From: SAT2750 sp963581185
GTDB taxonomy: Bacteria; Planctomycetota; Planctomycetia; Pirellulales; Pirellulaceae
NCBI GenBank assembly: GCA_963581185.1
Contig: CAUZOB010000066.1
Location: 1 to 23,074 of the forward strand
Direction: 5' to 3'
Length of the DNA stretch: 23,074 nucleotides
The notes under the pieces are model-generated. The model saw nothing but the letters and a program-made list of their open reading frames with translations. It made no database searches and was not told where the DNA came from. Both the position numbers and the translations under genes were made by a program. Below, in pieces: positions 1 through 7,933 of this stretch; the stretch's first letter is position 1; every line of letters begins with the position of its first letter.

Positions 1-842
1 GCACGCAGTCGATAGAAATCTGCCTGGCTGATCGGATCGTACTTGTGGTCGTGGCACTGGGCGCATTCCAGTTGCAGTCCCAGCACGACCGATCCAACGG
101 TCGACGTGATCTCATTGAGCAGCGAATGGCGACGCTCCAGCTGGGAGTTGATATCGGGCATATCGGGACCGGAGAGGCAGAACATGGTCGCGATCCGTGC
201 AGCGGCGTCGCCGGGCTGCAGTTCGTCACCAGCAAGCTGCAAAGCAATGAACTGGTCATAGGGCATGTCCCGGTTGATGGCGGCGATCACCCAATCGCGG
301 TATTGCCAGGCATCCTTACGGATATTGTCATGTTCAAAGCCATCGGTTTCAGCAAAACGGGCCAGGTCCAGCCACTGCTGAGCCAGCCGCTCACCGCAAT
401 GGGGCGAAGCGAGCAGCCGATCGACCAGTCGCCCGTAGGCAGCGGGCCGGCGGTCTGCCAGGAAGTTGTCGATTTCTGACGGTGTTGGGGGCAGGCCCAG
501 CAGGTCGAGAGAGAGTCGACGAATCAGTGTGCTGCGGTCGGCTGCCGCTGCCAGGGCCAAATCCCTGCCTGCCAGCCGCGACTGGATGAAATAATCAATT
601 CCACCTCGGCAGGCCTGTTGCCTCTGCTCGTCAAGCAGCGGCAAGGCGGGTGAACGAACTGGCAGGTAAGCCCAGTGGTCGCGATCATCGTCACTCAAGG
701 GGATTTCGCTGATGGCAGCCGGCTCGGCGGCGGCAGTTGACCTGACCTTGAGCAGCAGCGCGGTGCCGAGCAACGCCAGCAGCAGGCAGACCCAGCAGCG
801 AAGGGTGATCGGGGTTGACCGGTTTGATGGACTGCTGAGCAT
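1..842 (-). CDS. DUF1549-domain cytochrome-like protein, 5' part (C-terminus beyond window)
   Basis: Reading the minus strand from an ATG at 842 gives about 280 residues without a stop to the window edge. The start MLSSPSNRSTPITLRCW is followed by a hydrophobic stretch (about residues 16-32), a signal peptide or anchor, then DRDHWAYLPVR and a DUF1549 domain from about residue 80 (TLIRRLSLDLLGLPPTPSE, then YGRLVDRLLASPHCGERLAQ). At residues 260-264 lies CAQCH, followed by DHKYDPISQADFYRL, the conserved c-type haem motif of this family. Family members usually continue into a DUF1553 domain, which would lie off the left edge. These proteins abound in planctomycetes and occur beside DUF1501 genes; their biochemical role is not established, and an extracytoplasmic redox role is inference from the haem motif. 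No separate PSCyt1 domain precedes DUF1549. The start is 7 bp after the DUF1501 stop, so the two are co-transcribed. Confidence 0.88.
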   Translation of the reverse strand, partial: MLSSPSNRSTPITLRCWVCLLLALLGTALLLKVRSTAAAEPAAISEIPLSDDDRDHWAYLPVRSPALPLLDEQRQQACRGGIDYFIQSRLAGRDLALAAAADRSTLIRRLSLDLLGLPPTPSEIDNFLADRRPAAYGRLVDRLLASPHCGERLAQQWLDLARFAETDGFEHDNIRKDAWQYRDWVIAAINRDMPYDQFIALQLAGDELQPGDAAARIATMFCLSGPDMPDINSQLERRHSLLNEITSTVGSVVLGLQLECAQCHDHKYDPISQADFYRLR

Positions 843-849
843 GGTGGCA

Positions 850-2265
850 CTAACCAACTATCTGTTTGACAACGTGGGCTTCAGCCGGGCCGGTCAATCT
901 CTGTTCCAGTCCGTTGTGGAGGAAGCTGAGTTGCTCGTGATCAACACCCAGCAGATGCAGGATTGTGGCGTGAAAATCTCGCACGTGGACCTTGTCCTCG
1001 GCGGCTCGCAAGCCGATCGGATCGGTTGCTCCGACCGCCCGGCCGCCCTCGATTCCAGCACCCGCCAACCAGCTGCTATATCCCCAGGGATTATGGTCGC
1101 GGCCCTTGCCCTGTTCACTCATCGGCATCCGCCCGAACTCACCACCCCAGATCACCAGCGTGTCATCCAGCAGGCCGCGTCGTTCGAGGTCCTCAAGTAG
1201 ACCAGCTACTGGCTGATCGGTGCGCTGACAGTAGCTGCCATGGTTGCTGGCTACATCGCGGTGGGCGTCCCAGCCGCCGATATCACCGGAATAGACCTGC
1301 ACGAAGCGTACACCCTGTTCGATCATCCGACGCGCCAGCAAGCAGCGCTGGCCAAAGTCCCGTGTTTCTTCACGGTCAGCACCGTAGAGCTTGAGTGTTT
1401 CGGCCGTCTCGTTGCTGATATCAATCAGCTGGGGAGCCTCGACCTGCATACGGAAGGCCAGTTCATAGGCCGCGATGCGAGCCGCCAACTCATCATCCTG
1501 GTGACGCATTCGCAGGTGTTCTCGATTGAGGCGCCCGAGCAGTCGATTGATGGACTGTTGCTGGGGTGAGGTAATCTGCGAGGGTGGCACGAGGTCCAGG
1601 ATCGGTGGTTGGCTGCCGCGCATCAGCACGCCCTGGTAGCTGGCTGGCAAGAACCCGCTGCTCCAGGCCGGCGGCCCACCTTTGATCCCTCCACGGGGAT
1701 CAGGCAGCACCACGAATGCGGGCATATCCTGGTTCTCTGTGCCCAGTCCGTAGGCCACCCAGCTGCCCATGCTGGGTCGACCCATCAGGATACTGCCGGT
1801 GTTCATCTGGTAGACAGACTGGGGGTGGTTCACGCTGTCGCCGTGCAGCGATCGCACCACGCACAGCTTGTCGGCGTGCCGGGACGTGTGTGGCAGGAAA
1901 TCGCTGATCTCAAGCCCCGACTTTCCGCGCGGCCGGAATGGCCGGATCGGTCCCATCAGCGGATTGCTGGCCACATCGCGGCGGGTCATCACCTGGCCGA
2001 AACTGGCTGGCAGTTCCTGGCCGGCGTAACGTACAAGTTCGGGCTTGGGGTCCAGCAGGTCGACATGGCTGGGACCGCCATGCATGAACAACCAGATCAC
2101 CCGGCTGGCGCGGGCGGGAAAGTGAGTTGGGCGGGGAGCCTGCAGGCTGGTTGGCGGTGCCGCGGCAGGAGTTTTCTCGGCCAGCATCGTGGCCAGCGCG
2201 ATCATACCCGCTCCACCACCTGCCTGGCTGAGAAACTGGCGACGAGAGTACGAATGGTCTTGCAT
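850..2265 (-). CDS. DUF1501 family protein with Tat signal
   Basis: This 471-residue protein belongs to the DUF1501 family, which is distantly related to the sulfatase/alkaline phosphatase fold. The N-terminus carries a twin-arginine motif (YSRRQFLSQAGG), so folded export by Tat is expected. Family landmarks are LFMHGGPSHVDLLDPKP near residue 60, GGWDAHRDVASNHGSYC in the second half, and WGGEFGRMPMSEQGKGRDHNP, the metal-site-like block seen in DUF1501 proteins. An in-frame TTG lies one codon upstream at 2268, but the ATG at 2265 is the simpler start. The function of the family is not known experimentally; a hydrolase acting on sulfated or phosphorylated substrates is only inference from fold. 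It is followed 7 bp later by the DUF1549 gene. A TGGTACAAT element at 2313-2321 could provide an extra promoter inside this gene group. Confidence 0.9.
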   Translation of the reverse strand: MQDHSYSRRQFLSQAGGGAGMIALATMLAEKTPAAAPPTSLQAPRPTHFPARASRVIWLFMHGGPSHVDLLDPKPELVRYAGQELPASFGQVMTRRDVASNPLMGPIRPFRPRGKSGLEISDFLPHTSRHADKLCVVRSLHGDSVNHPQSVYQMNTGSILMGRPSMGSWVAYGLGTENQDMPAFVVLPDPRGGIKGGPPAWSSGFLPASYQGVLMRGSQPPILDLVPPSQITSPQQQSINRLLGRLNREHLRMRHQDDELAARIAAYELAFRMQVEAPQLIDISNETAETLKLYGADREETRDFGQRCLLARRMIEQGVRFVQVYSGDIGGWDAHRDVASNHGSYCQRTDQPVAGLLEDLERRGLLDDTLVIWGGEFGRMPMSEQGKGRDHNPWGYSSWLAGAGIEGGRAVGATDPIGLRAAEDKVHVRDFHATILHLLGVDHEQLSFLHNGLEQRLTGPAEAHVVKQIVG

Positions 2266-2312
2266 CAAGCAGTTACCCTCGGCAATCGCTGGCAGACGAC
2301 GGAATAAGCTGG

Positions 2313-2321
2313 ATTGTACCA
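2313..2321 (-). promoter_or_regulatory. possible extended -10 promoter for the DUF1501 gene
   Basis: On the minus strand the gap between the rhomboid and DUF1501 genes contains TGGTACAAT, an extended -10 pattern (TGn followed by TAnnnT). It would start transcription about 40 bases ahead of the ATG at 2265. No -35 hexamer is evident at 17 bases, which extended -10 promoters do not need. The 109-bp gap is the widest in this minus-strand gene group, which fits a secondary promoter. Confidence 0.35.
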
Positions 2322-2374
2322 GATCGCAGCTGGCGCCGTTCTGGCAGGCAGAATCAAGGACTGCTGGAGGCAGA

Positions 2375-3283
2375 TCAGCGACGATCCTGACGCACCTGGC
2401 GACTGTATTTTTCCAGCGTACGTCGTTCCCGGCTGGTCAAACTCTGCTCACCCTGCTGCTGAATCTTCTCCAGGATTCTGTCGCTCTCCTGGGCAAGTTT
2501 CTTCGCCTTGCGGTCGCTGCGTGATGGCCCGGCGGGCATCTCCGGCTGGGCATCCGGGTCATGAACCCGCAGTCGACTCTGGCGACGGCGGGTGGCAGGA
2601 ATCCAGGCACTCAATTTCCAGCCCAGCTGGAAATAAATCAGGGCCAGCAGGGCTCCCCACAAGTGAACCGAGTGAGCAATACCGGTCTCACCTCTGAGGG
2701 CATACAGCTGGTCTACCCCGACCATCAGGATGCCAGCGAGCCAGGCCTTGATCGGTACGACGCCAAACAGCAGCAACCGCTGGTGGGGATAGTTCAGGCA
2801 ATAGAGGATGACAATTGCGTAGACTCCACCGGAGGCTCCCACCAGCCCCTTCGGATCTTCGCTGACCAGCATCCCCAGACTCCAGATCAAGCCAGCCGAG
2901 ATGATGACCAGCAGGTAAAAAGTTAGTAGCTCGCGGGCACCATAGTGACGTTCCAGGTCGCGGCCAAACATGAACAGTGCGAACATGTTAAAGAGGATGT
3001 GGAAAATGCCCCCGGGGATAGCGACCGACTCACCGAGCTCCGTGATCTTGCGAACCGGGGCGTGTGTGAATCCATAGGTCAGCAACTGGGGCAGCTTCCA
3101 GGGCTGCGTGAATACATCTGTATCCAGTGCCAGCAGCCCGTGCAGATCGACAAAGACCCAGGTGGCCAGGAAGACCGCGATATTGAGGCCAACCAGCTTG
3201 CCGATCAGCGTACCCGGGGGGCGCAACTGGAAGCCAGCTTGCGGCTCGTCATCCCGGTAATAGTCGCGGTCGTAGATACCCAT
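2375..3283 (-). CDS. rhomboid family intramembrane serine protease with DUF6576-like tail
   Basis: This 302-residue membrane protein has the full rhomboid signature. H95 and N99 form the HxxxN of TM2 (HILFNMFALFMFG), S151 lies in the GASGG nucleophile loop (GLVGASGGVYA), and H207 in AHSVHLWG is the likely catalytic histidine of the last core TM. About six hydrophobic segments fit between residues 27 and 222. Such proteases cleave single-pass membrane substrates within the bilayer; the substrate here is unknown. After the core comes a charged region and a C-terminal helical motif (SDRILEKIQQQGEQSLTSRERRTLEKYS, residues 267-294, here quoted only as key words ILEKI, SLTSRERR and LEKYS) resembling DUF6576, a tail common on planctomycete rhomboids. 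The start ATG at 3283 has no clear ribosome-binding site. The gene sits 47 bp after the 515-aa coiled-coil gene, so the two are probably co-transcribed. Confidence 0.9.
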   Translation of the reverse strand: MGIYDRDYYRDDEPQAGFQLRPPGTLIGKLVGLNIAVFLATWVFVDLHGLLALDTDVFTQPWKLPQLLTYGFTHAPVRKITELGESVAIPGGIFHILFNMFALFMFGRDLERHYGARELLTFYLLVIISAGLIWSLGMLVSEDPKGLVGASGGVYAIVILYCLNYPHQRLLLFGVVPIKAWLAGILMVGVDQLYALRGETGIAHSVHLWGALLALIYFQLGWKLSAWIPATRRRQSRLRVHDPDAQPEMPAGPSRSDRKAKKLAQESDRILEKIQQQGEQSLTSRERRTLEKYSRQVRQDRR

Positions 3284-3330
3284 CGATGATCGCTGGAGCA
3301 GCGAAGCCGGGTCACTGGATTACCGACAGC

Positions 3331-4878
3331 CTACTCGCTGTCATTGCCAACCGCGTTTGTCCGTTTGTTAATTTCCGCTTCCAGCGTGGCCTGAATTTCT
3401 GCCAGCTGGAGAGTCAGCTGCTGGTTCTGGTCAAATAAATCGGCCAGCTTGATCCGCAAGGCTTCACGTTCCTGGCTCAACTGGTCGGCGAATCGCTGAG
3501 CCGTGTCTCGATCTTCCGTCTGGTTCGTGAGGTCGGTTGTTAACCTGTCCCGCTCGGTGGTGCGAACCTGGATGTGTGCCAGGGCCAGCGTGAGCGTGGA
3601 GTCAAATCGCCTGTTCTGATCCTGGTAGAGACTCAGCAACAGCGCCGCGCGCTGGCGACGCTGGAAGTTGTCGTGGAAGAAGAAAGTGTAATCGGTCGGT
3701 GGCCGGACATAATGCGCGGTCAATTGCGTGGCCACCGAATTACCCTGTCCGTCTTCTGCCGTCAATTGCTCTGCGTCAGGCACAATTGGCTTGTCCTGGA
3801 ACTTCTCACTGCGCAAGTGGAAGAGCCCGATGTCTCCCTTCTGGAAGGTTATCTGGTCGCCACGACGAAGCTGCGGTACGACCGCCATGCCGCTGGGATC
3901 ATAGAAGCTCTCGTTCAAACCAGCCTGCGCCGCATCGCTATCGACCGTGATCGGATTGGAGTTCTGGTTGAATTGCAGCTTGACCCACTGGTGCTCAAAG
4001 GGGACCGATTCATCCTGCAGCAACACACGGCCGTCGCCCATGTACATCTTCACGTAGGCGTCCAGGTCCTGCTGACCCATTTGCAGGTCGGGTGAATTAG
4101 CGATCGCCCGCTCGAATGCCTGCCTGATTTTCGCCTCGTCCATGGCACCGAACAGAGGGGCCGCATTTTCATCCAGCTTGTGCTTGATGTCGGTATCAAA
4201 GATGTCTGTCTCGGAGAACAGGCGATGACCGTCCACCGGCATTTTCTCATAGAGCGTCCATGTGGAGCCGTCGTTGGCGTGCGGGGCGGCAATCCGGGGG
4301 TCCGTGATCGGTGCCGGCTGCAGGCTGATCTTGGCTCCGGTCACAGCAGCACTGACGCGGTACTCACCGAGGTACTTGACCGGCACGGGGATCGGCTTGC
4401 CCGTGGAACTCTGCACAATGTTCAGGTCTTCCTTGAATACATAGAAGACCGTGTTCTCGGAAATCTGCAGCGCCTCGTTGTTAACCGGCTGGAATCCGGT
4501 GTCAACGATAAAGGCCTGGTTCTGCACACCCTCCGGCGTCGTCTGCTTCCAGACTCGCCCCTGGTCAATCAGCAGCCGCGTGAGCATCGAGTCGAGGTCC
4601 TGAATGTTGTCCCGCTCCTCGGTCACCTTGTCCACCGCGCCACTGATGAGCCGCTTCTGTTCTACTTCCAGACTGTCCCGGCGGGTCTTGAGCTCGTAGT
4701 GCATCTTCATCCAGGCCGAGCGCGTCTTGAGTACGGTGCTGAGTTGCACCAGGTGCCAGCAGCCTGTGCCCATCACCAACAGCGCCACGACGACGTGAAA
4801 CCATCGCATGGTCTTGAAACAAAAGCCCCAACAGACCAGGAAGGCCAGCAGCGCGATGATCGTGACGATCATGGTCAT
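3331..4878 (-). CDS. unrecognised 515-aa protein: two N-terminal TM helices and coiled coils
   Basis: I do not recognise this protein as a named family. Two hydrophobic helices occupy about residues 3-20 and 27-45, joined by a short loop (FKTMRWFH). Residues about 60-105 are charged and helix-prone (YELKTRRDSLEVEQKRLI), the middle (about 110-400) is mixed alpha/beta without cysteines or obvious catalytic motifs, and residues about 410-505 form a heptad-like coiled coil (LSQEREALRIKLADLFDQN, LQLAEIQATLEAEI). The likely topology is both TM helices near the N-terminus with a large soluble part on one side, in the manner of membrane-anchored scaffold or envelope proteins; that is inference. It is first in the minus-strand gene group, 126 nt downstream of the inferred transcription start, ahead of the rhomboid gene. 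The ATG at 4878 is chosen because it starts the hydrophobic N-terminus; an ATG at 4872 is an alternative. Confidence 0.82.
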   Translation of the reverse strand: MTMIVTIIALLAFLVCWGFCFKTMRWFHVVVALLVMGTGCWHLVQLSTVLKTRSAWMKMHYELKTRRDSLEVEQKRLISGAVDKVTEERDNIQDLDSMLTRLLIDQGRVWKQTTPEGVQNQAFIVDTGFQPVNNEALQISENTVFYVFKEDLNIVQSSTGKPIPVPVKYLGEYRVSAAVTGAKISLQPAPITDPRIAAPHANDGSTWTLYEKMPVDGHRLFSETDIFDTDIKHKLDENAAPLFGAMDEAKIRQAFERAIANSPDLQMGQQDLDAYVKMYMGDGRVLLQDESVPFEHQWVKLQFNQNSNPITVDSDAAQAGLNESFYDPSGMAVVPQLRRGDQITFQKGDIGLFHLRSEKFQDKPIVPDAEQLTAEDGQGNSVATQLTAHYVRPPTDYTFFFHDNFQRRQRAALLLSLYQDQNRRFDSTLTLALAHIQVRTTERDRLTTDLTNQTEDRDTAQRFADQLSQEREALRIKLADLFDQNQQLTLQLAEIQATLEAEINKRTNAVGNDSE

Positions 4879-5010
4879 GGCGTGGTCTCTTGTATTTCAG
4901 ACGGCATCGCAAACACGAAAACACCCACTTTCACCCCACTTCAACCGCTTCTGGGGCAGGCACTCAGGCCCGTGGGTGAACGAGCAGCCGACGGGGAATC
5001 AAGTCGATCG

Positions 5011-5039
5011 ATAATAAGTCGACCCCAGCGGCATGTCAA
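5011..5039 (-). promoter_or_regulatory. sigma70-like promoter reading leftward
   Basis: On the minus strand TTGACA (5039-5034, perfect -35) is followed after exactly 17 bases by TATTAT (5016-5011, 5 of 6 matches to the -10 consensus). Transcription would start near 5004, giving a leader of about 126 nt before the ATG at 4878. The match and spacing are good enough to call it the main promoter of the 515-aa protein, rhomboid, DUF1501 and DUF1549 gene group. Confidence 0.62.
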
Positions 5040-5163
5040 GTTTTATCGGCATCGCCAAGCGTGCATAAGTTGCTGGCGTTCAAGGATTTGCATCATCTGG
5101 AGCGCGATTGGTCCCTACCACCGGTTCATTCGTTCAAGTTTCACGTAAATATGCCCGAAAAGG

Positions 5164-5190
5164 TTGACATACCGGTATAAGCCCTACACT
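5164..5190 (+). promoter_or_regulatory. probable promoter of the tripartite exporter operon with palindromic operator
   Basis: TTGACA at 5164-5169 is a perfect -35 box. The best -10 candidate is TACACT at 5185-5190, which leaves a short 15-base spacer; CACTTT at 5187-5192 gives 17 bases but matches poorly. The spacer carries the perfect 10-bp palindrome ATACCGGTAT (5169-5178), placed where a dimeric repressor or activator would touch the polymerase site. The leader to the ATG at 5288 would be roughly 90 nt. Confidence 0.45.
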
Positions 5191-5287
5191 TTGCCCAGCT
5201 TTGCCTATTTATCCCTGACCCCCTAATCAGACACGGATATCACCACTCGCAAGGGTAGGCGAGAGCTTTCACGTAACAGGATGACTT

Positions 5288-7933
5288 ATGTCCATGCGCC
5301 CGCTGTTTTACGATCGATGTGCTATCAATCGTCGCTTGTTATTAGCCGCATCGCTGATGCTGTTGGCCGCTCTGATCGTGCTACCGGGATGTTCTCGCGC
5401 CTATTATCGCCAGCAGGCCGATGTCGCTGTGACCGAGCTAATTGACGAGAAGAGCATCCTGGATGAGCGATATGGCCTTTCGAATTTCCATATTGATGTC
5501 AGCCCACAGTCACGGATGTACGATCCCTCGGATCCGGACGGTCCACCGATGCCGACTGATGATCCGGAATCTAACAAGCTGATGGACTCGGTCGCTGGTT
5601 ACGAAGGCTTCCAGGATTGGCTGGAAAACGGCACAACGGACCAGATCGACAATCCAACCTGGAGAGAGCACCTGCCACTGGATGAAAACGGTGTGCTGCA
5701 TATCACAGGCGAGCAGGCCGTGGCGCTGTCGTTGATGCACTCGACCCAGTACCAGGGCACACTGGAAACGCTCTACCTGTCAGCCCTGGACGTGACGTCC
5801 GAGCGATTTCGTTTCGACAGCCAGTACTATTTCGGCTATGGCCCCAGCATTGCTACTGCCGGCCCGGCAGCTGGTGGTCCCTCCAGTCAATTCTCGCTGA
5901 GCACTCGTAATGCACAGGTACGCCGCCTGATGACCTCGGGTGCCACGCTGGCAGTTGGACTGGCGAACTCGCTGATGTGGCAGTTCAGCGGGCCGGACAG
6001 TTACAGCACGAACACGGTGATTGACCTGACCTTGATCCAACCCTTGTTGCGACGTGCTGGCCGCGACCGCGTGCTGGAGACGCTGACTATTGCCGAGCGA
6101 GCCTTGCTGGCGAACGTACGGCAATTCGAACAGTATCGACGTGGCCACTATATGGACATCCTGACGGGCAGTGGCCGGCAACAGGGTTTACAACGTCGTG
6201 GTGGATTCTTTGGTGCAGCGGGCCTTGGCGGTTTCAGTGGCGTCGGCAGCGGGGGTTTTGGTACTCGTGGTGCCGGCACCTTTGGCGGTGGCGGTGGTGC
6301 AACGGCTCCTGGATCGGCTGGTGGCTATATCGGTATGTTGCAGGCGCAGCAGTCGATGCGGAACCAGGAAGCGAGCGTCTCGGCGTTGCAAAGCAGCCTG
6401 GCTCAGCTGGAAGCATTTCGCGATGCAGGTCGCATTGACTTCTTCCAGGTCGAGCAACTTCGACAACAGTTGTTAACGAGTAGTTCCGGTTTGCTTTCAA
6501 CGCGACGTGGTTATGTCGATGGACTGGACGGGTTCAAGCAGGAGTTGGGTCTTTCTCCCGACATAAACGTTGTTGTCGAGGGTGACTTCCTTAACCAGTT
6601 CAACTTGATTGACCCCCGCATCCTGCCGGTACAGCAACGGATCGCTGAGATTCAGCAAGCGGTTGGTCAGTCGATTGTCAGCGTTTTGCCAACTCCCCCG
6701 GCGGGCGAAGCCCCACCGCCACTCGTCTGGAGCGACGAGCTGACAACCGAGTTAGTGAAGTTGCGGGTCCTCGTGATCGAAGCGAACATGATGCGAGATA
6801 CCGTGCTGGCGGAAAATGTGGCTTATGCTCTTGAGGACATTGAGCAGCTCAAGGCAGTCATCCCAGAGCGGCTGCAGGATTTGCAGAGCCTGCAGGACCG
6901 CATCATGGCGTTAGCTGACGATGACTACAAGAACTTTGATCCCGCCCTGGTTGTCGGCCTGGGCCTGACAGATTTACCAACTGAATTGACAGCCACGATT
7001 ACCGACCTGGTAGGACGAATGAAAGCTAACCAGGCTCCGGGGATCCGCGTTGCCGAGGGTATCGACCTGCTGATGGAGAGCGGTCCCGAGTTGAATGAGG
7101 ACCAGTTGCTCAACGCACTACGAGCAGGCGTGTTCGGGCCGCTACCCGGGCAATTGACAGAGTTCTCGGCCAACGTACTGGAGGTCTCCCTGGTCCAGGC
7201 CGAGGCCCGGGCGGAGACAGTGATGTTGATCCCTGTCGATGTGGACGTTGCAACCGCGGTTGCCCTGGCACGCGAGCATCGACTCGACTGGGCCAACACG
7301 CGGGCCTCGATGGTTGATTCCTGGCGGCTGATTCGTTTCAACGCCGACAACCTGGAAAGCCAGCTGGACATCGTCTTTTCCGGCAACATCAGCAACACGC
7401 AGGACAACCCGATTCGTCTGCGGGACAGCACCGGCAACTTGCGGCTCGGCTTGCAATGGGACGCTCCCATCACACGACTGCAGGAAAGAAACACCTACCG
7501 CCAGGCGTTGATTGAGTACCAGCAGGCACGGCGGCGGTATTACCAGTTTGAAGATTCTATTGTGAACGGCTTCCGAACTGCCCTGCGCCAGGTCAACTTG
7601 AATCGCATCAACTTTGAAGTCCGACGGGCGGCCTTGCGGGTTGCCATCAAGCAGGTGCAGTCAGCACGTTTGCGACTGCAGGAACCGCCACAAATCGGTC
7701 AGGGTGGTCAGGCCAATTCATTTGGGCCAACCACAGCTCAGAACCTGATCAGCTCCCTCACCTCGCTCAGGAACGCCCAGGACGACTTCCTTAGTGTCTG
7801 GGTCAACTGGGAAGTCCAGCGCGGGCTACTCGATTTGAACTTCGGTACCATGCAGCTGGATGAATACGGCATGTGGATCGATCCGGGCCCGCTGGTTCCG
7901 GAGAACGGTTACCGTATTGAGCCGCCAGAGTAG
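5288..7933 (+). CDS. TolC-like outer-membrane efflux lipoprotein with glycine-rich insertion
   Basis: This 881-residue protein is the outer-membrane factor of a tripartite exporter. A signal peptide ends in a lipobox, VLPGC with C35 as the lipidated residue. The first efflux-protein repeat starts near residue 145 (SLMHSTQYQGTLETLYLSAL), and the second is clear near residues 655-800 (ALAREHRLDWANTRASMVD, NGFRTALRQVNLNRINFEVR), with the long helices and beta segments of OEP/TolC proteins. Ordinary TolC homologues are 430-500 residues, so this one is nearly twice as long. Extra material includes a glycine-rich stretch at about residues 293-348 and about 150 residues of helical sequence around 430-620. 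AGGA at 5278-5281 is a suitable ribosome-binding site. The adaptor, ATPase and permease genes follow in order, making this the exit duct for their substrate. The annotation as an efflux duct rests on context plus the second repeat. Confidence 0.85.
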   Translation: MSMRPLFYDRCAINRRLLLAASLMLLAALIVLPGCSRAYYRQQADVAVTELIDEKSILDERYGLSNFHIDVSPQSRMYDPSDPDGPPMPTDDPESNKLMDSVAGYEGFQDWLENGTTDQIDNPTWREHLPLDENGVLHITGEQAVALSLMHSTQYQGTLETLYLSALDVTSERFRFDSQYYFGYGPSIATAGPAAGGPSSQFSLSTRNAQVRRLMTSGATLAVGLANSLMWQFSGPDSYSTNTVIDLTLIQPLLRRAGRDRVLETLTIAERALLANVRQFEQYRRGHYMDILTGSGRQQGLQRRGGFFGAAGLGGFSGVGSGGFGTRGAGTFGGGGGATAPGSAGGYIGMLQAQQSMRNQEASVSALQSSLAQLEAFRDAGRIDFFQVEQLRQQLLTSSSGLLSTRRGYVDGLDGFKQELGLSPDINVVVEGDFLNQFNLIDPRILPVQQRIAEIQQAVGQSIVSVLPTPPAGEAPPPLVWSDELTTELVKLRVLVIEANMMRDTVLAENVAYALEDIEQLKAVIPERLQDLQSLQDRIMALADDDYKNFDPALVVGLGLTDLPTELTATITDLVGRMKANQAPGIRVAEGIDLLMESGPELNEDQLLNALRAGVFGPLPGQLTEFSANVLEVSLVQAEARAETVMLIPVDVDVATAVALAREHRLDWANTRASMVDSWRLIRFNADNLESQLDIVFSGNISNTQDNPIRLRDSTGNLRLGLQWDAPITRLQERNTYRQALIEYQQARRRYYQFEDSIVNGFRTALRQVNLNRINFEVRRAALRVAIKQVQSARLRLQEPPQIGQGGQANSFGPTTAQNLISSLTSLRNAQDDFLSVWVNWEVQRGLLDLNFGTMQLDEYGMWIDPGPLVPENGYRIEPPE

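Larger units (their letters stand above)
4879..5287. promoter_or_regulatory. 409-bp divergent intergenic regulatory region
   Basis: No credible gene lies between the 515-aa protein gene (leftward) and the outer-membrane factor gene (rightward). The space holds a leftward sigma70-like promoter (5011-5039), a probable rightward promoter with a TTGACA box (5164-5190), the palindrome ATACCGGTAT (5169-5178) and two copies of TTTCACGTAA (5139-5148 and 5267-5276). I found no tRNA or riboswitch-like structure in it. Confidence 0.6.

Noticed and set aside
1609..2307. Plus-strand open frame of 232 codons opposite the DUF1501 gene
   Set aside because: It is the complement of a clear DUF1501 coding sequence, and its translation is rich in H, Q and G without domain features.
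4180..5148. Plus-strand open frame of 322 codons opposite the 515-aa protein gene
   Set aside because: It is antisense to a gene with TM and coiled-coil features, runs across the divergent promoter region and shows no family motif.
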